64,000 bases of DNA from contig CAJGDO010000002.1 of NCBI GenBank assembly GCA_904502225.1, positions 14,116 to 78,115 of the forward strand. The letters are read 5' to 3'. This document shows positions 1 to 8,642 of this stretch, one piece after another. Under the pieces are notes generated by a model, which saw only the letters and a program-made list of their open reading frames with translations, was not told where the DNA came from and made no database searches. The DNA is from an uncultured Clostridia bacterium. Lineage in GTDB: Bacteria; Bacillota; Clostridia; Christensenellales; Borkfalkiaceae. The position numbers and the translations under genes were made by a program. Position 1 is the first letter of the stretch; each line of letters opens with the position of its first letter.

Positions 1-1
1 C

Positions 2-229
2 AATCAAAAAAATCAAGCCACTGAAAACCAACCTGCCCCTTCGGGCGACCTTTTGAGTGGGCTTTTATCATCTTTTACTAAAAATTTAAGCACCACGCAA
101 AGCCAAAACGTTAAAGCCGAAAAACCCGCCACTCTTTCCCCTCACCCGCTCCAAGAACAAATGCTTTCAACCGTTGTCAACCACGATGCTTTGGTAAAAA
201 GGGTTAAGGAAAAACAAAAAACCTTTTAA
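2..229 (+). CDS. C-terminal fragment of an unknown protein
   Basis: An open frame enters from the left edge and ends at TAA 227-229, giving 75 residues. The fragment is rich in Asn, Gln, Ser, Thr and Pro and ends in a basic stretch (VKRVKEKQKTF). That composition suggests a disordered tail rather than a folded domain. The gene runs toward the shared hairpin terminator at 285-314 and converges on rpsI. I do not recognise a family and the start lies outside the window. Confidence 0.5.
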   Translation, partial: NQKNQATENQPAPSGDLLSGLLSSFTKNLSTTQSQNVKAEKPATLSPHPLQEQMLSTVVNHDALVKRVKEKQKTF

Positions 230-284
230 GGTTTGGGTATTAAGGTTTTTGTCTATTATGCATTTTAACCACTTAAAACCAAAA

Positions 285-314
285 AAAAGCAAGGGAAAAA
301 ACCCTTGCTTTTTG
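285..314. terminator. Bidirectional rho-independent terminator
   Basis: The arms AAGCAAGGG and CCCTTGCTT enclose an A6 loop, with T-rich sequence on the right and A-rich sequence on the left. It can stop the left-edge gene on the plus strand and the rpsI operon on the minus strand. Confidence 0.8.
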
Positions 315-340
315 TGTTTTTTGATAATATCGATTTCCAA

Positions 341-754
341 TTATCTCTTTGAGAATTGTGGAGCACGACGAGCCTTTTTCAAGCCGTATTTCTTTCTTTC
401 CTTCATTCTTGAATCTCTGGTTAAGAAACCTGCTTTCTTAAGAGCTGCTCTCGTTTCTGGTTCTGCTTGCAATAAAGCACGAGCGATACCATGACGGATA
501 GCACCTGCTTGGCCAGTGAAACCACCACCGCAAACGTTTACGATAACGTCGTATTTAGCGTCTGCTTCAACCAAAACTAATGGTTGGCGAACGATAAGTT
601 TAAGAGTGTCAAGACACAAATATTCATCAACAGACTTGCCGTTAATGGTTATTGCACCGTCACCTGCTGGGATAAGACGAACACGAGCAATTGCTTTCTT
701 TCTTCTGCCTGTTCCCCAATATTGAACTTTTTTCTTTGATGTTGCTTTTGCCAT
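341..754 (-). CDS. rpsI: 30S ribosomal protein S9
   Basis: The 137-residue product is a small-subunit ribosomal protein whose C-terminal tail reaches the P-site tRNA. It carries the S9 N-terminal motif YWGTGRRKKAIARVRL, the central FTGQAGAIRHGIARAL segment and the basic ending KKARRAPQFSKR. Some S9 proteins also have an extra N-terminal region; this one is of the short bacterial type. It follows rplM by 13 bases, and the ribosome binding site AGGTGGAG precedes the ATG. It is the last gene of the ecf-truA-rplM-rpsI block. Confidence 0.97.
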   Translation of the reverse strand: MAKATSKKKVQYWGTGRRKKAIARVRLIPAGDGAITINGKSVDEYLCLDTLKLIVRQPLVLVEADAKYDVIVNVCGGGFTGQAGAIRHGIARALLQAEPETRAALKKAGFLTRDSRMKERKKYGLKKARRAPQFSKR

Positions 755-767
755 ATCTCCACCTCAA

Positions 768-1199
768 TTAAACTAATTTAAGCGTTTCAGGTTTTTGAGC
801 CTGATGGTTGTGTTCTGCACCACGATAAACTTTAAGTTTGGTGAGCATAGAACGACCTAAACTGTTCTTTGGAAGCATGCCTTTAACTGCTTCGTAAACA
901 ACAAAGTCTGCTTTGTTTTCCATTAAAGACTTATATTGAATTGATTTAAGTCCACCGATGTGACCGGTATGGTAAGTGTAATATTTCTTTTCTAATTTTT
1001 TGCCGGTTAATAAAACCTTATCGCAATTAACAACGATAACGAAATCGCCCGTATCAACGTTTGGAGTGAAAGTTGGCTTATTTTTGCCACGAAGAATTGC
1101 AGCGACTTTAGATGCGAGCCTACCTAAAACAAGACCTTCAGCATCAACAACATACCACTTTCTTTCCACGGTTTCTTTGTGAGCCATGTAAGTTTTCAT
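768..1199 (-). CDS. rplM: 50S ribosomal protein L13
   Basis: The 143-residue product is an early-assembling large-subunit ribosomal protein. It shows the family features WYVVDAEGLVLGRLAS near the N-terminus, YYTYHTGHIGG in the middle and AVKGMLPKNSLGRSMLTKLKVY near the C-terminus. The start is set by AAGGAG a few bases before the ATG; the in-frame ATG four codons later lacks such a site. The gene has its own strong promoter and a structured leader (1200-1363), so the rplM-rpsI pair can be transcribed apart from truA. Confidence 0.97.
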   Translation of the reverse strand: MKTYMAHKETVERKWYVVDAEGLVLGRLASKVAAILRGKNKPTFTPNVDTGDFVIVVNCDKVLLTGKKLEKKYYTYHTGHIGGLKSIQYKSLMENKADFVVYEAVKGMLPKNSLGRSMLTKLKVYRGAEHNHQAQKPETLKLV

Positions 1200-1204
1200 T
1201 GATT

Positions 1205-1328
1205 TTCTCCTTATAAATTGTATTTAATGTTAAGTGTTTTATATAAAAATCGTTCGATTGCCGTACACGAAACAGGCAATGTTGAGAGGGCTAATCTCAA
1301 AAATATCCGAACTTTTCCTTATAAACGC
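1205..1328 (-). promoter_or_regulatory. Probable L13 (rplM) mRNA leader
   Basis: Between the rplM promoter and its start are about 125 transcribed bases with two hairpins. One has arms TTGAGA/TCTCAA (1282-1300) and the other ATTGCC/GGCAAT (1257-1280), whose loop reads TGTTTCGTGTAC on the RNA strand. The second hairpin resembles what I remember of the Firmicute L13 autoregulatory leader. If so, L13 or an L13 complex would repress its own operon. The family assignment is from memory. Confidence 0.55.
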
Positions 1329-1334
1329 CTAAAT

Positions 1335-1363
1335 ATATTAACTTTTTTTGCAATTTAAGTCAA
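1335..1363 (-). promoter_or_regulatory. Sigma-A promoter of rplM-rpsI
   Basis: On the minus strand, TTGACT (1363-1358), 17 bases and TAATAT (1340-1335) form a near-consensus promoter directly upstream of the rplM leader. Confidence 0.8.
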
Positions 1364-1465
1364 GCATTTTTAAGGCTTTTTTATGCTTTTTCTTTTATTT
1401 TTTGTATATTTTTTATACACGGTCTATATATTGTGGTGCTTTTGACTTTTTACCACAAAAATTCA

Positions 1466-2197
1466 CTAATATTCAACTTTCATTAAGGTTAAGCCTTTGG
1501 CAGATAAAGTTTTTCCACCCAAACTTCTCTTTCCCGTTGACAACATTTTTATAACGTCTTCTTTTTTGATTTTTCCACTGCCAACTTTTAAGAGTGTGCC
1601 AACCATAATTCTGACCATATTATATAAAAAGCCGTTTCCACAAATGTAAAAATCAATTTGCCCGTCTTTTTCAATAATGTCAATGCTATAAATAGTTCTC
1701 ACTGTGGTTTTTGCCCCGCCACCGCTTGCACTCATGCACTTAAAATCGTGTTCGCCAAGCAAAATTAAAGCCGTTTCTTTCATCTTTTTAATATCGGGCA
1801 TCTTTTCCACTTGAACGGCGTATCTATCCCTTAACGGAAGTATACTTTGGCTGACGTAAGTTGAATATCTGTAAGTCTTTTTTACAGCGTCTCTGGTTGC
1901 GTGAAAGTCCGGCTCGGCAAGTTCGCTTTTGATAACCTTTATATCGTCTGGAAGATGGATATTGAGTGCCAAAAAGAACTTTTCTGGTGGGATAGAAGAG
2001 TTTGTGTCAAAGTGTGCAACCTGCCCCAAAGCGTGAACGCCAGCGTCCGTTCTGCCACTTCCCGTCACCCTAACTTTTTCACCCGTCACTTGAAAAATGG
2101 CTTGTTCTATTTTTTCTTGAACGGTGACTGCGTTTGGTTGAACTTGCCAACCACAGTAAGAAGTGCCGTCATAACTAACTAAAAGTTTAATTCTCAT
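1466..2197 (-). CDS. truA: tRNA pseudouridine(38-40) synthase TruA
   Basis: The 243-residue enzyme isomerises U38, U39 and U40 in the anticodon arm of many tRNAs. The catalytic Asp lies in the signature SGRTDAGVHALGQVAHF near residue 50, and the C-terminal half has FLYNMVRIMVGTLLKVGSG. Length is normal for TruA. The start codon overlaps the ecfT stop by four bases, so translation is probably coupled. The order ecfA1-ecfA2-ecfT-truA-rplM-rpsI is the usual Firmicute one. Confidence 0.96.
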   Translation of the reverse strand: MRIKLLVSYDGTSYCGWQVQPNAVTVQEKIEQAIFQVTGEKVRVTGSGRTDAGVHALGQVAHFDTNSSIPPEKFFLALNIHLPDDIKVIKSELAEPDFHATRDAVKKTYRYSTYVSQSILPLRDRYAVQVEKMPDIKKMKETALILLGEHDFKCMSASGGGAKTTVRTIYSIDIIEKDGQIDFYICGNGFLYNMVRIMVGTLLKVGSGKIKKEDVIKMLSTGKRSLGGKTLSAKGLTLMKVEY

Positions 2198-3018
2198 AAC
2201 ACCACCGCCAAAAATCCAGAAATATTTAAAAACACAATGCCCGTGATAAGCCCAGCCACTGCCAAAAAGCCTATCAAATCTCTAAAGGTAAAGGTCAATT
2301 TTTTATATCTCGTTCTGTTTTTACTGCCCGAATAGCACCTTGCATCCATAGCGTCCGCAAGTTCGTCTGCACGGCGGAAAGAACTGATTAAAAGCGGAAT
2401 TAAAATAGGGATAAGCGACTTAATTTTCTTAAAAATATTGCCACTTTCAAAGTCTGCACCCCTTGCTTTTTGAGCCTTAATAATCCTGTCCGTTTCTTCT
2501 AAAAGGGTTGGGATAAACCTTAAAGCAATGCTCATAATTAAAGCAAATTCGTGCACGGGAAATTTGATAAATTTTAATGGATATAATAAACTTTCAATAC
2601 CGTCTGCAAGTTCAACGGGCGAAGTGGTTAAGGTCAAAAGACTTGCCCCCAAAACCACAAGCGAAATCCTTGCGATTATAAACCCTGCGTTAAGCAAGCC
2701 CACGTCGGTAATTTTAATAAATTGCCACTCAAAAATCACCTTGCCACTCGTGTTAAAAAACAACTGCAAAATGCCCGACAAAATGATTAAAAAGAGTATG
2801 GCTTTTATGCTTTTAAGCACCCTTAAAAAAGGCACTTTTGCAAACGCCGTTGCGACCAAAACGAACAGCAAGCAAAGGGCAAAGCCCATAAATTGAAACT
2901 GTTTAACTATAAAGACGGCAACAATGTATGCTATAACGGCTAAAATTTTCATTCTTGCGTCCATTTTGTGAACGAAAGAAGTTGCTGGATAATATTGACC
3001 AAAGGCTACGTCTTTCAT
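2194..3018 (-). CDS. ecfT: ECF transporter transmembrane subunit EcfT
   Basis: The 274-residue membrane protein is the shared scaffold of energy-coupling-factor vitamin transporters. It links the two ATPases to interchangeable substrate-binding S subunits. Several hydrophobic spans are visible, and the cytoplasmic coupling helix carries the Ala-Arg-Gly motif in AQKARGADFESG near residue 190, followed by FRRADELADAMDARCY. It overlaps ecfA2 by four bases. No S-component gene lies in the window, as expected for a group II system with scattered S genes. Confidence 0.93.
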   Translation of the reverse strand: MKDVAFGQYYPATSFVHKMDARMKILAVIAYIVAVFIVKQFQFMGFALCLLFVLVATAFAKVPFLRVLKSIKAILFLIILSGILQLFFNTSGKVIFEWQFIKITDVGLLNAGFIIARISLVVLGASLLTLTTSPVELADGIESLLYPLKFIKFPVHEFALIMSIALRFIPTLLEETDRIIKAQKARGADFESGNIFKKIKSLIPILIPLLISSFRRADELADAMDARCYSGSKNRTRYKKLTFTFRDLIGFLAVAGLITGIVFLNISGFLAVVL

Positions 3019-3881
3019 AACTTTGCCCCCCTTTCTTTAACCGCCCTAACAAAGTCCTTAACGGTTAAATCACAGTCGATATTTATACCTTTTTTGCTTA
3101 ACTCTCTAACAACTTTTGCCGTTGTTGGAAGGTCAAGCGACAAACTTTCAATAAGGTTATAATCAGAAAAAATTTCTTTTGGGCTTCCGACTGCACAAAT
3201 TTTTCCGTGTGAAAAAACAGCCGTTTTCGTACAGTGTTCGGCAACCAAATTCATATCGTGCGAAACGATAATAATAGTCTTTACAAAATTTTTGTGTAGC
3301 GAGTGTAAAAGACTTAAAAAATCCCTTTTTCCAACAGGGTCTAACCCCGCAGCCGGCTCGTCAAGCACCAAAATTTCCGGTCTTGAAACGATAACGCCCG
3401 CAATCGCCACCCTTCTTTTTTGCCCGCCAGAAAGTTCAAAAGGGGACTTGTCTTTGACTTGTTCATAGTTTAGCCCAACAAGTTCAATTGCCCGCCTTAC
3501 CCTTTCTTCCATTTGGCTTTCGCTTAACTCTTTTTCAAAGTTTTTAAGGGCAAAAGCAACGTCCTCAAACACGGTTTCGGCAAAAAGTTGATGCTCTGGA
3601 TATTGGAAAACCATACCAATTTTCGACCTTAAACCCTTAAAGTCGCACTTCTTGTCTTGCAAACAAAATTCACCTATTTGAATTTCGCCCTTGTCTTTTG
3701 CTATCTTAATAAGCCCGTTTAAGTGTTGAACGAAAGTGGTTTTTCCGCTGCCCGTTTGCCCGATTATGCCAAAAAATTCGCCTTCGTTTATGGTTAAAGA
3801 CACGTTGTCGAGAGCCTTAACCGAAAGGTCACGGGAACTTTCGCTATACACGTATGTTAGATTTTTAACGTCTATTTGCAT
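3015..3881 (-). CDS. ecfA2: ECF transporter ATPase EcfA2
   Basis: The 288-residue ATPase forms a heterodimer with EcfA1 and powers vitamin uptake. Walker A is GQTGSGKTT, the Q-loop is MVFQYPEHQLF, the signature is ELSGGQKRRVAIAG and Walker B is ILVLDEPAAGLD. I chose the ATG at 3881, which follows GGAGGG. A TTG at 3896 would add five residues with a poorer site. The start lies ten bases inside the end of ecfA1, so the two ATPases are probably translationally coupled. Confidence 0.93.
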   Translation of the reverse strand: MQIDVKNLTYVYSESSRDLSVKALDNVSLTINEGEFFGIIGQTGSGKTTFVQHLNGLIKIAKDKGEIQIGEFCLQDKKCDFKGLRSKIGMVFQYPEHQLFAETVFEDVAFALKNFEKELSESQMEERVRRAIELVGLNYEQVKDKSPFELSGGQKRRVAIAGVIVSRPEILVLDEPAAGLDPVGKRDFLSLLHSLHKNFVKTIIIVSHDMNLVAEHCTKTAVFSHGKICAVGSPKEIFSDYNLIESLSLDLPTTAKVVRELSKKGINIDCDLTVKDFVRAVKERGAKL

Positions 3882-4711
3882 AAGCCCTCCGACCAACCGA
3901 TAAGAGAAGACACAAGGTCATTTTCGGTCAACACTTCGCTATTTAAGTCTATTCCGTTTTGCTTTAACTCGTCTGCAATCACTGTTGAAACAGGAAGTTC
4001 AAGTCCGAGCGAGCGGATTTTATCTTTTTTAGCAAAAATTTCTTTTGGCGTGCCAGAAAGCACGACTTCGCCCTTGTTTAAAACCAAAACTCTATCCGCA
4101 TTAACTACTTCGTCCATATAATGCGTGATGTTTATAATTGTTGTTTTTTGTTCCTTGTTAAGTTTTTTTGCCACTTCCAACACTTCGTTTCTGCCTTGTG
4201 GGTCAAGCATAGCCGTCGATTCATCAAGCACCAAAACTTTTGGGTTAAGTGCCAAAACGCCAGCGATAGCAATTCTTTGTTTTTGCCCGCCAGAAAGCCT
4301 TGATGGGCTTGATTTTCTAAACTTTTGCATGCCGACAGCCGAAAGTGCAAAGTCTATCCTTTTGCCGATTTCTTGTCTTTTTACCCCCAAATTTTCTGGG
4401 CCGAACGCAATATCATCTTCAACGATTGAAGCGATAAGTTGGTTGTCAGGGTTTTGGAAAACAACGCCCACCCTTTTTCTAACTTCAAACACCTGCTTTT
4501 TATCAGCACAGTCAAAGCCATCGACAACAACTTTGCCTTTTTGAGCCTTTATAAGACCGTTGAAAAGTTTTGCAAGCGTGCTTTTGCCACTTCCGTTATG
4601 TCCGATAACGGCAATATATTCCCCTTCAAAAATTGAAAGGGAAACGTTTTTGATAACGTCTATATTGTTGTCGTAAGAAAAACTGACGTTTTCCAAGTTA
4701 ATAAGTGGCAT
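3872..4711 (-). CDS. ecfA1: ECF transporter ATPase EcfA1
   Basis: The 279-residue protein is the first ATPase of the vitamin ECF module. Walker A is GHNGSGKST, the Q-loop is VVFQNPDNQLIA, the signature is RLSGGQKQRIAIAG and Walker B is VLVLDESTAMLDP. The AAGGATG ribosome binding site precedes the ATG, and a promoter lies at 4744-4772. It is the first gene of the minus-strand block. Confidence 0.94.
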   Translation of the reverse strand: MPLINLENVSFSYDNNIDVIKNVSLSIFEGEYIAVIGHNGSGKSTLAKLFNGLIKAQKGKVVVDGFDCADKKQVFEVRKRVGVVFQNPDNQLIASIVEDDIAFGPENLGVKRQEIGKRIDFALSAVGMQKFRKSSPSRLSGGQKQRIAIAGVLALNPKVLVLDESTAMLDPQGRNEVLEVAKKLNKEQKTTIINITHYMDEVVNADRVLVLNKGEVVLSGTPKEIFAKKDKIRSLGLELPVSTVIADELKQNGIDLNSEVLTENDLVSSLIGWSEGLCK

Positions 4712-4743
4712 TTTTTCATCCTTAACAAAAATTTAATATTGAT

Positions 4744-4772
4744 ATTATACCAAAGGTCAAAATTTTTTACAA
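4744..4772 (-). promoter_or_regulatory. Sigma-A promoter of the ecf operon
   Basis: On the minus strand, TTGTAA (4772-4767), 17 bases and TATAAT (4749-4744), with TGG just before the -10, fit a sigma-A promoter about 30 bases upstream of ecfA1. Confidence 0.75.
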
Positions 4773-4842
4773 GCGAAAACAAAAGTTAATCGCCATAAAT
4801 TTAATATTCGCCCAAAAACTTAATAAAAATTTTCTTTTTTCG

Positions 4843-4871
4843 TTGACTATTTTTTATTAAGAGTTTATAAT
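4843..4871 (+). promoter_or_regulatory. Sigma-A promoter of nifJ
   Basis: TTGACT (4843-4848), 17 bases and TATAAT (4866-4871) form a near-perfect promoter. The transcript would have about 50 untranslated bases before nifJ. Confidence 0.85.
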
Positions 4872-4928
4872 GATACTGTTAATTTAATATAACAAATTAT
4901 TTTACTATAATCTTATGGAGGATTTTTT

Positions 4929-7900
4929 ATGAAAAAATTGACTATCGACGGTAATACCGCCGCCAGCCACGTTGCCTATGCCTTTTCAGAAGTTGCTGCT
5001 ATTTACCCAATAACACCATCTTCACCAATGGCAGAAGTTGCAGATGAATGGTCAGCAACAGGCAGAGAAAACATGTTTGGTCAAAAACTCCGCCTTGCAG
5101 AAATGCAATCGGAAGCAGGTGCTGCTGGTGCAGTTCACGGCTCACTCGTTGCAGGTGCTTTGACCACAACTTACACCGCAAGCCAAGGCTTGTTGCTCAT
5201 GATTCCTAACATGTACAAAATCGCAGGTGAATTATTGCCAACCGTTTTCCACGTTAGTGCTCGTGCTCTTGCTGCACACTCACTTAACATTTTCGGTGAC
5301 CATGCTGACGTTATGGCTTGCCGTCAAACCGGTTTTGCTATGATTGCTTCTAACTCGGTTCAAGAAGTTATGGACTTGGCGTTAGTTTCACACCTTTCAA
5401 CCTTAAAAGCAAAAGTGCCTTTCTTGCACTTCTTTGATGGTTTCAGAACCAGCCACGAAGTTTCTAAAATCGACGTAATTGATTACGAAGATATGAAAGC
5501 ACTTGTTGATATGAAAGATATTGAAGATTTTAGAGCACGTGCTCTTAACCCAGAACACCCTGTTCAAAGAGGTACTGCTCAAAACTCTGACATTTACTTC
5601 CAAAACAGAGAAACTGCTAACAAATACTATTTAGCAACACCTGCTATCGTTCAAGAAATGATGGATAAGGTTAATAAGTTGACAGGTAGAAATTACCACT
5701 TATTCGATTACGTTGGTGCACCAGATGCTGAAAACGTTGTTGTTTTAATGGGTAGCGGTGCTGACGCTGTTGAAGAAACAATCAACAAGATGAACGCAGA
5801 AGGTCATAAAGTTGGTATGCTTAAAGTTAGACTTTATCGTCCATTTGCTATTGATAGTTTCGTTGACGCTTTACCAAAGACTGTTAAGAAGATTGCTGTT
5901 TTAGACAGAACTAAAGAAGCAGGCTCTCTTGGTGAACCATTATACCTTGACGTATGCTCTGCATTATTAGAAAAAGGCATGACCGACATTAAGGTTGTTG
6001 GTGGTAGATATGGTTTAGGTAGCAAGGAATTCAACCCTTCAATGATTTATTCAGTTTATAAGAACTTGGAACTTGCTGAACCAAAGAACCACTTTACAGT
6101 TGGTATCTATGATGACTTAACCAACACTTCACTTAACTTTGAAGAAAAATACGATGCTGCACCAAAAGGCACAATTTCTTGTAAGTTCTGGGGTTTAGGC
6201 TCTGACGGTACTGTTGGTGCTAACAAAAACTCTATTAAGATTATCGGTGACCACACAGACAAATACGTTCAAGGTTATTTCTTCTATGACAGTAAGAAAT
6301 CAGGCGGTATCACCGTTTCACACTTACGTTTTGGTGACACACCTATCCAATCAGCATATTTAATCGACGCTGCTGACTTCGTACAATGCTCTAATCCATC
6401 ATATATCACACGTTATAATATGACGGGCGACATTAAGAATAACGGTACTTTCTTATTCAACACTTCTGCATTGACAGTTGAAGAATTAGAAAACGTGCTT
6501 CCAGCATCTGTTAAGAGAGATATTGCTAACAAGAACATTAACCTTTACGTTATCGACGCAATTAAGATTGCTGCTGAATTAGGTTTAAGAGGCAGAACAA
6601 ACACAATTTTACAATCTGCATTCTTTAAGGTTGCAAACATTATCCCTTACGACCAAGCAGTTGATTATATGAAGAAGATGGCTTATAAGTCATTTGCTAA
6701 AAAAGGCGATGCTATCGTTCAAATGAACTACAACGCTATTGAAAGTGCTGAAGCAAACCTTGTTAAGATTGAAGTTCCTGCAAGTTGGAAAGATGCAACT
6801 GACGGTGCACCTATGGCTGAAGTTGCTGACAACAAATATTTTAAGGATATCGTACATCCTATCCTTACTCTTGAAGGCGACAAACTCCCTTCATCAGCAT
6901 TTAACGCAGACGGTACTGTTCCAACAGGTACAACACAATACGAAAAACGTGGTGTTGCCGTTCTCGTTCCAAAGTGGGATGAAACAAAATGTATCCAATG
7001 TAATCAATGTGCTTTCGTTTGCCCACACGCTTGTATCAGACCTGCTGTTATTAAGGAAGGCGAACAAAAACCTATTTCTTTCGTGACCAAACCTATGATT
7101 GGTAATAAGGGTTATGAATATAGAATGCAAGTTTCTGCTCTTGACTGTATGGGTTGTGGCGTTTGTGCTGACATCTGCCCTGCAAAAGAAAAGGCACTTA
7201 CAATGGTTCCATTCAATTCTATCGTTGAAACTGAAAAAGTTAACTATGAATTTAGCGAAACTCTTGAAGAAGTTAACGTTTCTGCTTGCCCAGGTTGCAA
7301 ACCTTCAACCGTTAAGGGTAGCCAATTCAACAAACCACTCTTCGAGTTCTCTGGTGCTTGTGCTGGCTGTGGTGAAACACCTTACGTTAAACTTGTCACA
7401 CAATTATTCGGTGACAGAATGATAGTTGCAAACGCAACAGGTTGTTCTTCAATCTACGGCGGTTCTGCTCCTACCTGCCCTTACACAAAGAATAAAGAAG
7501 GCAAAGGTCCTGCTTGGGCTAACTCACTCTTTGAAGATAACGCAGAATTCGGTTATGGTATGAACCTTGCTATGTCAACTCGTCGTGCTAAAATCGAAGA
7601 AGATATGAGAAAGGCGTTTGATAGCGTAAACGAAAAGACCAACGCTGCTTTTGCTGCTTGGCTTAACGATAAAGACGATGCTGAAAAATCTAAAGTTGCT
7701 GCAGAAATGGTTAAAGAAGCAATCGCAACTGAAACTGCTGACGGTTTAGATTACATTAAGGCTAACCTTGACTGCTTGGTTAAACCATCAATCTGGATTT
7801 TCGGTGGTGACGGTTGGGCTTACGATATCGGTTATGGCGGTCTTGACCACGTGCTTGCAAGTGGCGAAAACGTTAACGTTTTAGTTCTTGACACCGAAGT

Positions 7901-8429
7901 TTACTCTAACACTGGTGGACAAGCAAGTAAGTCAACCCCAACAGGTTCTGTTGCTAAATTCGCTGCTGCAGGTAAGAGAGTTAAGAAGAAAGACTTGGGT
8001 ATGATGGCTATGAGTTATGGCTACGTTTACGTTGCTCAATGCTCAATGGGTTCAAACAAGCAACAACTCTTAAACGCTCTTATTGAAGCTGAAAAATATG
8101 ACGGACCATCACTTATCATTTGTTATGCACCATGTATCAACCACGGTATCAACATGACCAAATCTCAAGAAGAAGAAAAGAAAGCAGTTGATTGTGGCTA
8201 CTGGCAATTATACAGATATAATCCAACCAGCATCGATGAAGGCAAAAATCCATTTACTTTGGATAGCAAAGAACCAACTGGCGATTATAAAGCATTCTTG
8301 CTCGGCGAAACAAGGTACGCTTCACTTATGAAGGCTCGTCCAGAACTTGCTGAACAACTCTTTGAAAAGACTGAAAAAGATAGTAAAGTTCGTTTAGAAA
8401 CCTATAAAAACTTGGCTAAAAACGACTAA
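4929..8429 (+). CDS. nifJ: Pyruvate:ferredoxin (flavodoxin) oxidoreductase
   Basis: This is the homodimeric, single-chain enzyme of 1166 residues. It oxidises pyruvate with CoA to acetyl-CoA and CO2 and passes electrons to ferredoxin. Visible domains are the N-terminal pyruvate/TPP half with YPITPSSPMAE, two ferredoxin-type 4Fe-4S motifs (CIQCNQCAFVCP near residue 688 and CMGCGVCADICP near 740), the third cluster segment GACAGCGETPYVKL near 807, and the TPP-binding GGDGWAYDIGYGGLDHVL near 960. Length is normal. The gene stands alone between a strong promoter and a strong terminator. It has a GGAGG ribosome binding site and uniform, biased codon use, all consistent with high expression in an anaerobe. 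Confidence 0.97.
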   Translation: MKKLTIDGNTAASHVAYAFSEVAAIYPITPSSPMAEVADEWSATGRENMFGQKLRLAEMQSEAGAAGAVHGSLVAGALTTTYTASQGLLLMIPNMYKIAGELLPTVFHVSARALAAHSLNIFGDHADVMACRQTGFAMIASNSVQEVMDLALVSHLSTLKAKVPFLHFFDGFRTSHEVSKIDVIDYEDMKALVDMKDIEDFRARALNPEHPVQRGTAQNSDIYFQNRETANKYYLATPAIVQEMMDKVNKLTGRNYHLFDYVGAPDAENVVVLMGSGADAVEETINKMNAEGHKVGMLKVRLYRPFAIDSFVDALPKTVKKIAVLDRTKEAGSLGEPLYLDVCSALLEKGMTDIKVVGGRYGLGSKEFNPSMIYSVYKNLELAEPKNHFTVGIYDDLTNTSLNFEEKYDAAPKGTISCKFWGLGSDGTVGANKNSIKIIGDHTDKYVQGYFFYDSKKSGGITVSHLRFGDTPIQSAYLIDAADFVQCSNPSYITRYNMTGDIKNNGTFLFNTSALTVEELENVLPASVKRDIANKNINLYVIDAIKIAAELGLRGRTNTILQSAFFKVANIIPYDQAVDYMKKMAYKSFAKKGDAIVQMNYNAIESAEANLVKIEVPASWKDATDGAPMAEVADNKYFKDIVHPILTLEGDKLPSSAFNADGTVPTGTTQYEKRGVAVLVPKWDETKCIQCNQCAFVCPHACIRPAVIKEGEQKPISFVTKPMIGNKGYEYRMQVSALDCMGCGVCADICPAKEKALTMVPFNSIVETEKVNYEFSETLEEVNVSACPGCKPSTVKGSQFNKPLFEFSGACAGCGETPYVKLVTQLFGDRMIVANATGCSSIYGGSAPTCPYTKNKEGKGPAWANSLFEDNAEFGYGMNLAMSTRRAKIEEDMRKAFDSVNEKTNAAFAAWLNDKDDAEKSKVAAEMVKEAIATETADGLDYIKANLDCLVKPSIWIFGGDGWAYDIGYGGLDHVLASGENVNVLVLDTEVYSNTGGQASKSTPTGSVAKFAAAGKRVKKKDLGMMAMSYGYVYVAQCSMGSNKQQLLNALIEAEKYDGPSLIICYAPCINHGINMTKSQEEEKKAVDCGYWQLYRYNPTSIDEGKNPFTLDSKEPTGDYKAFLLGETRYASLMKARPELAEQLFEKTEKDSKVRLETYKNLAKND

Positions 8430-8460
8430 TTAAACAGTCTAAATCAGTTTAGTTAAACTC

Positions 8461-8494
8461 AAAGCCCTTGATTTTTCAAGGGCTTTGTTTTTTT
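8461..8494 (+). terminator. Rho-independent terminator of nifJ
   Basis: A perfect 11-bp stem (AAAGCCCTTGA / TCAAGGGCTTT) with a T4 loop is followed by GTTTTTTT. Confidence 0.92.
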
Positions 8495-8596
8495 GGGTTT
8501 TTGTGTCTTTTTTTGCCTTTATATTATATAATGTATATTATAAGGCGATTTTTTTAAGAATTTTGGGTTGTTTTTTAAAAATTTTCTTATTTTCCC

Positions 8597-8623
8597 TTTA
8601 CTTTTTTTAAATTATAAAGTAAA
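8597..8623 (+). promoter_or_regulatory. Dyad overlapping a candidate promoter of the first binding-protein gene
   Basis: TTTACTTT (8597-8604) and AAAGTAAA (8616-8623) form a perfect 8-bp inverted repeat. TTTACT can serve as -35, with a weak TAAATT -10 17 bases downstream (8620-8625). A dyad with a related AAAGTA core lies in front of the second binding-protein gene at 9871-9899, which suggests a shared regulator. Confidence 0.45.
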
Positions 8624-8642
8624 TTAGAAATAGGAGAAAAAT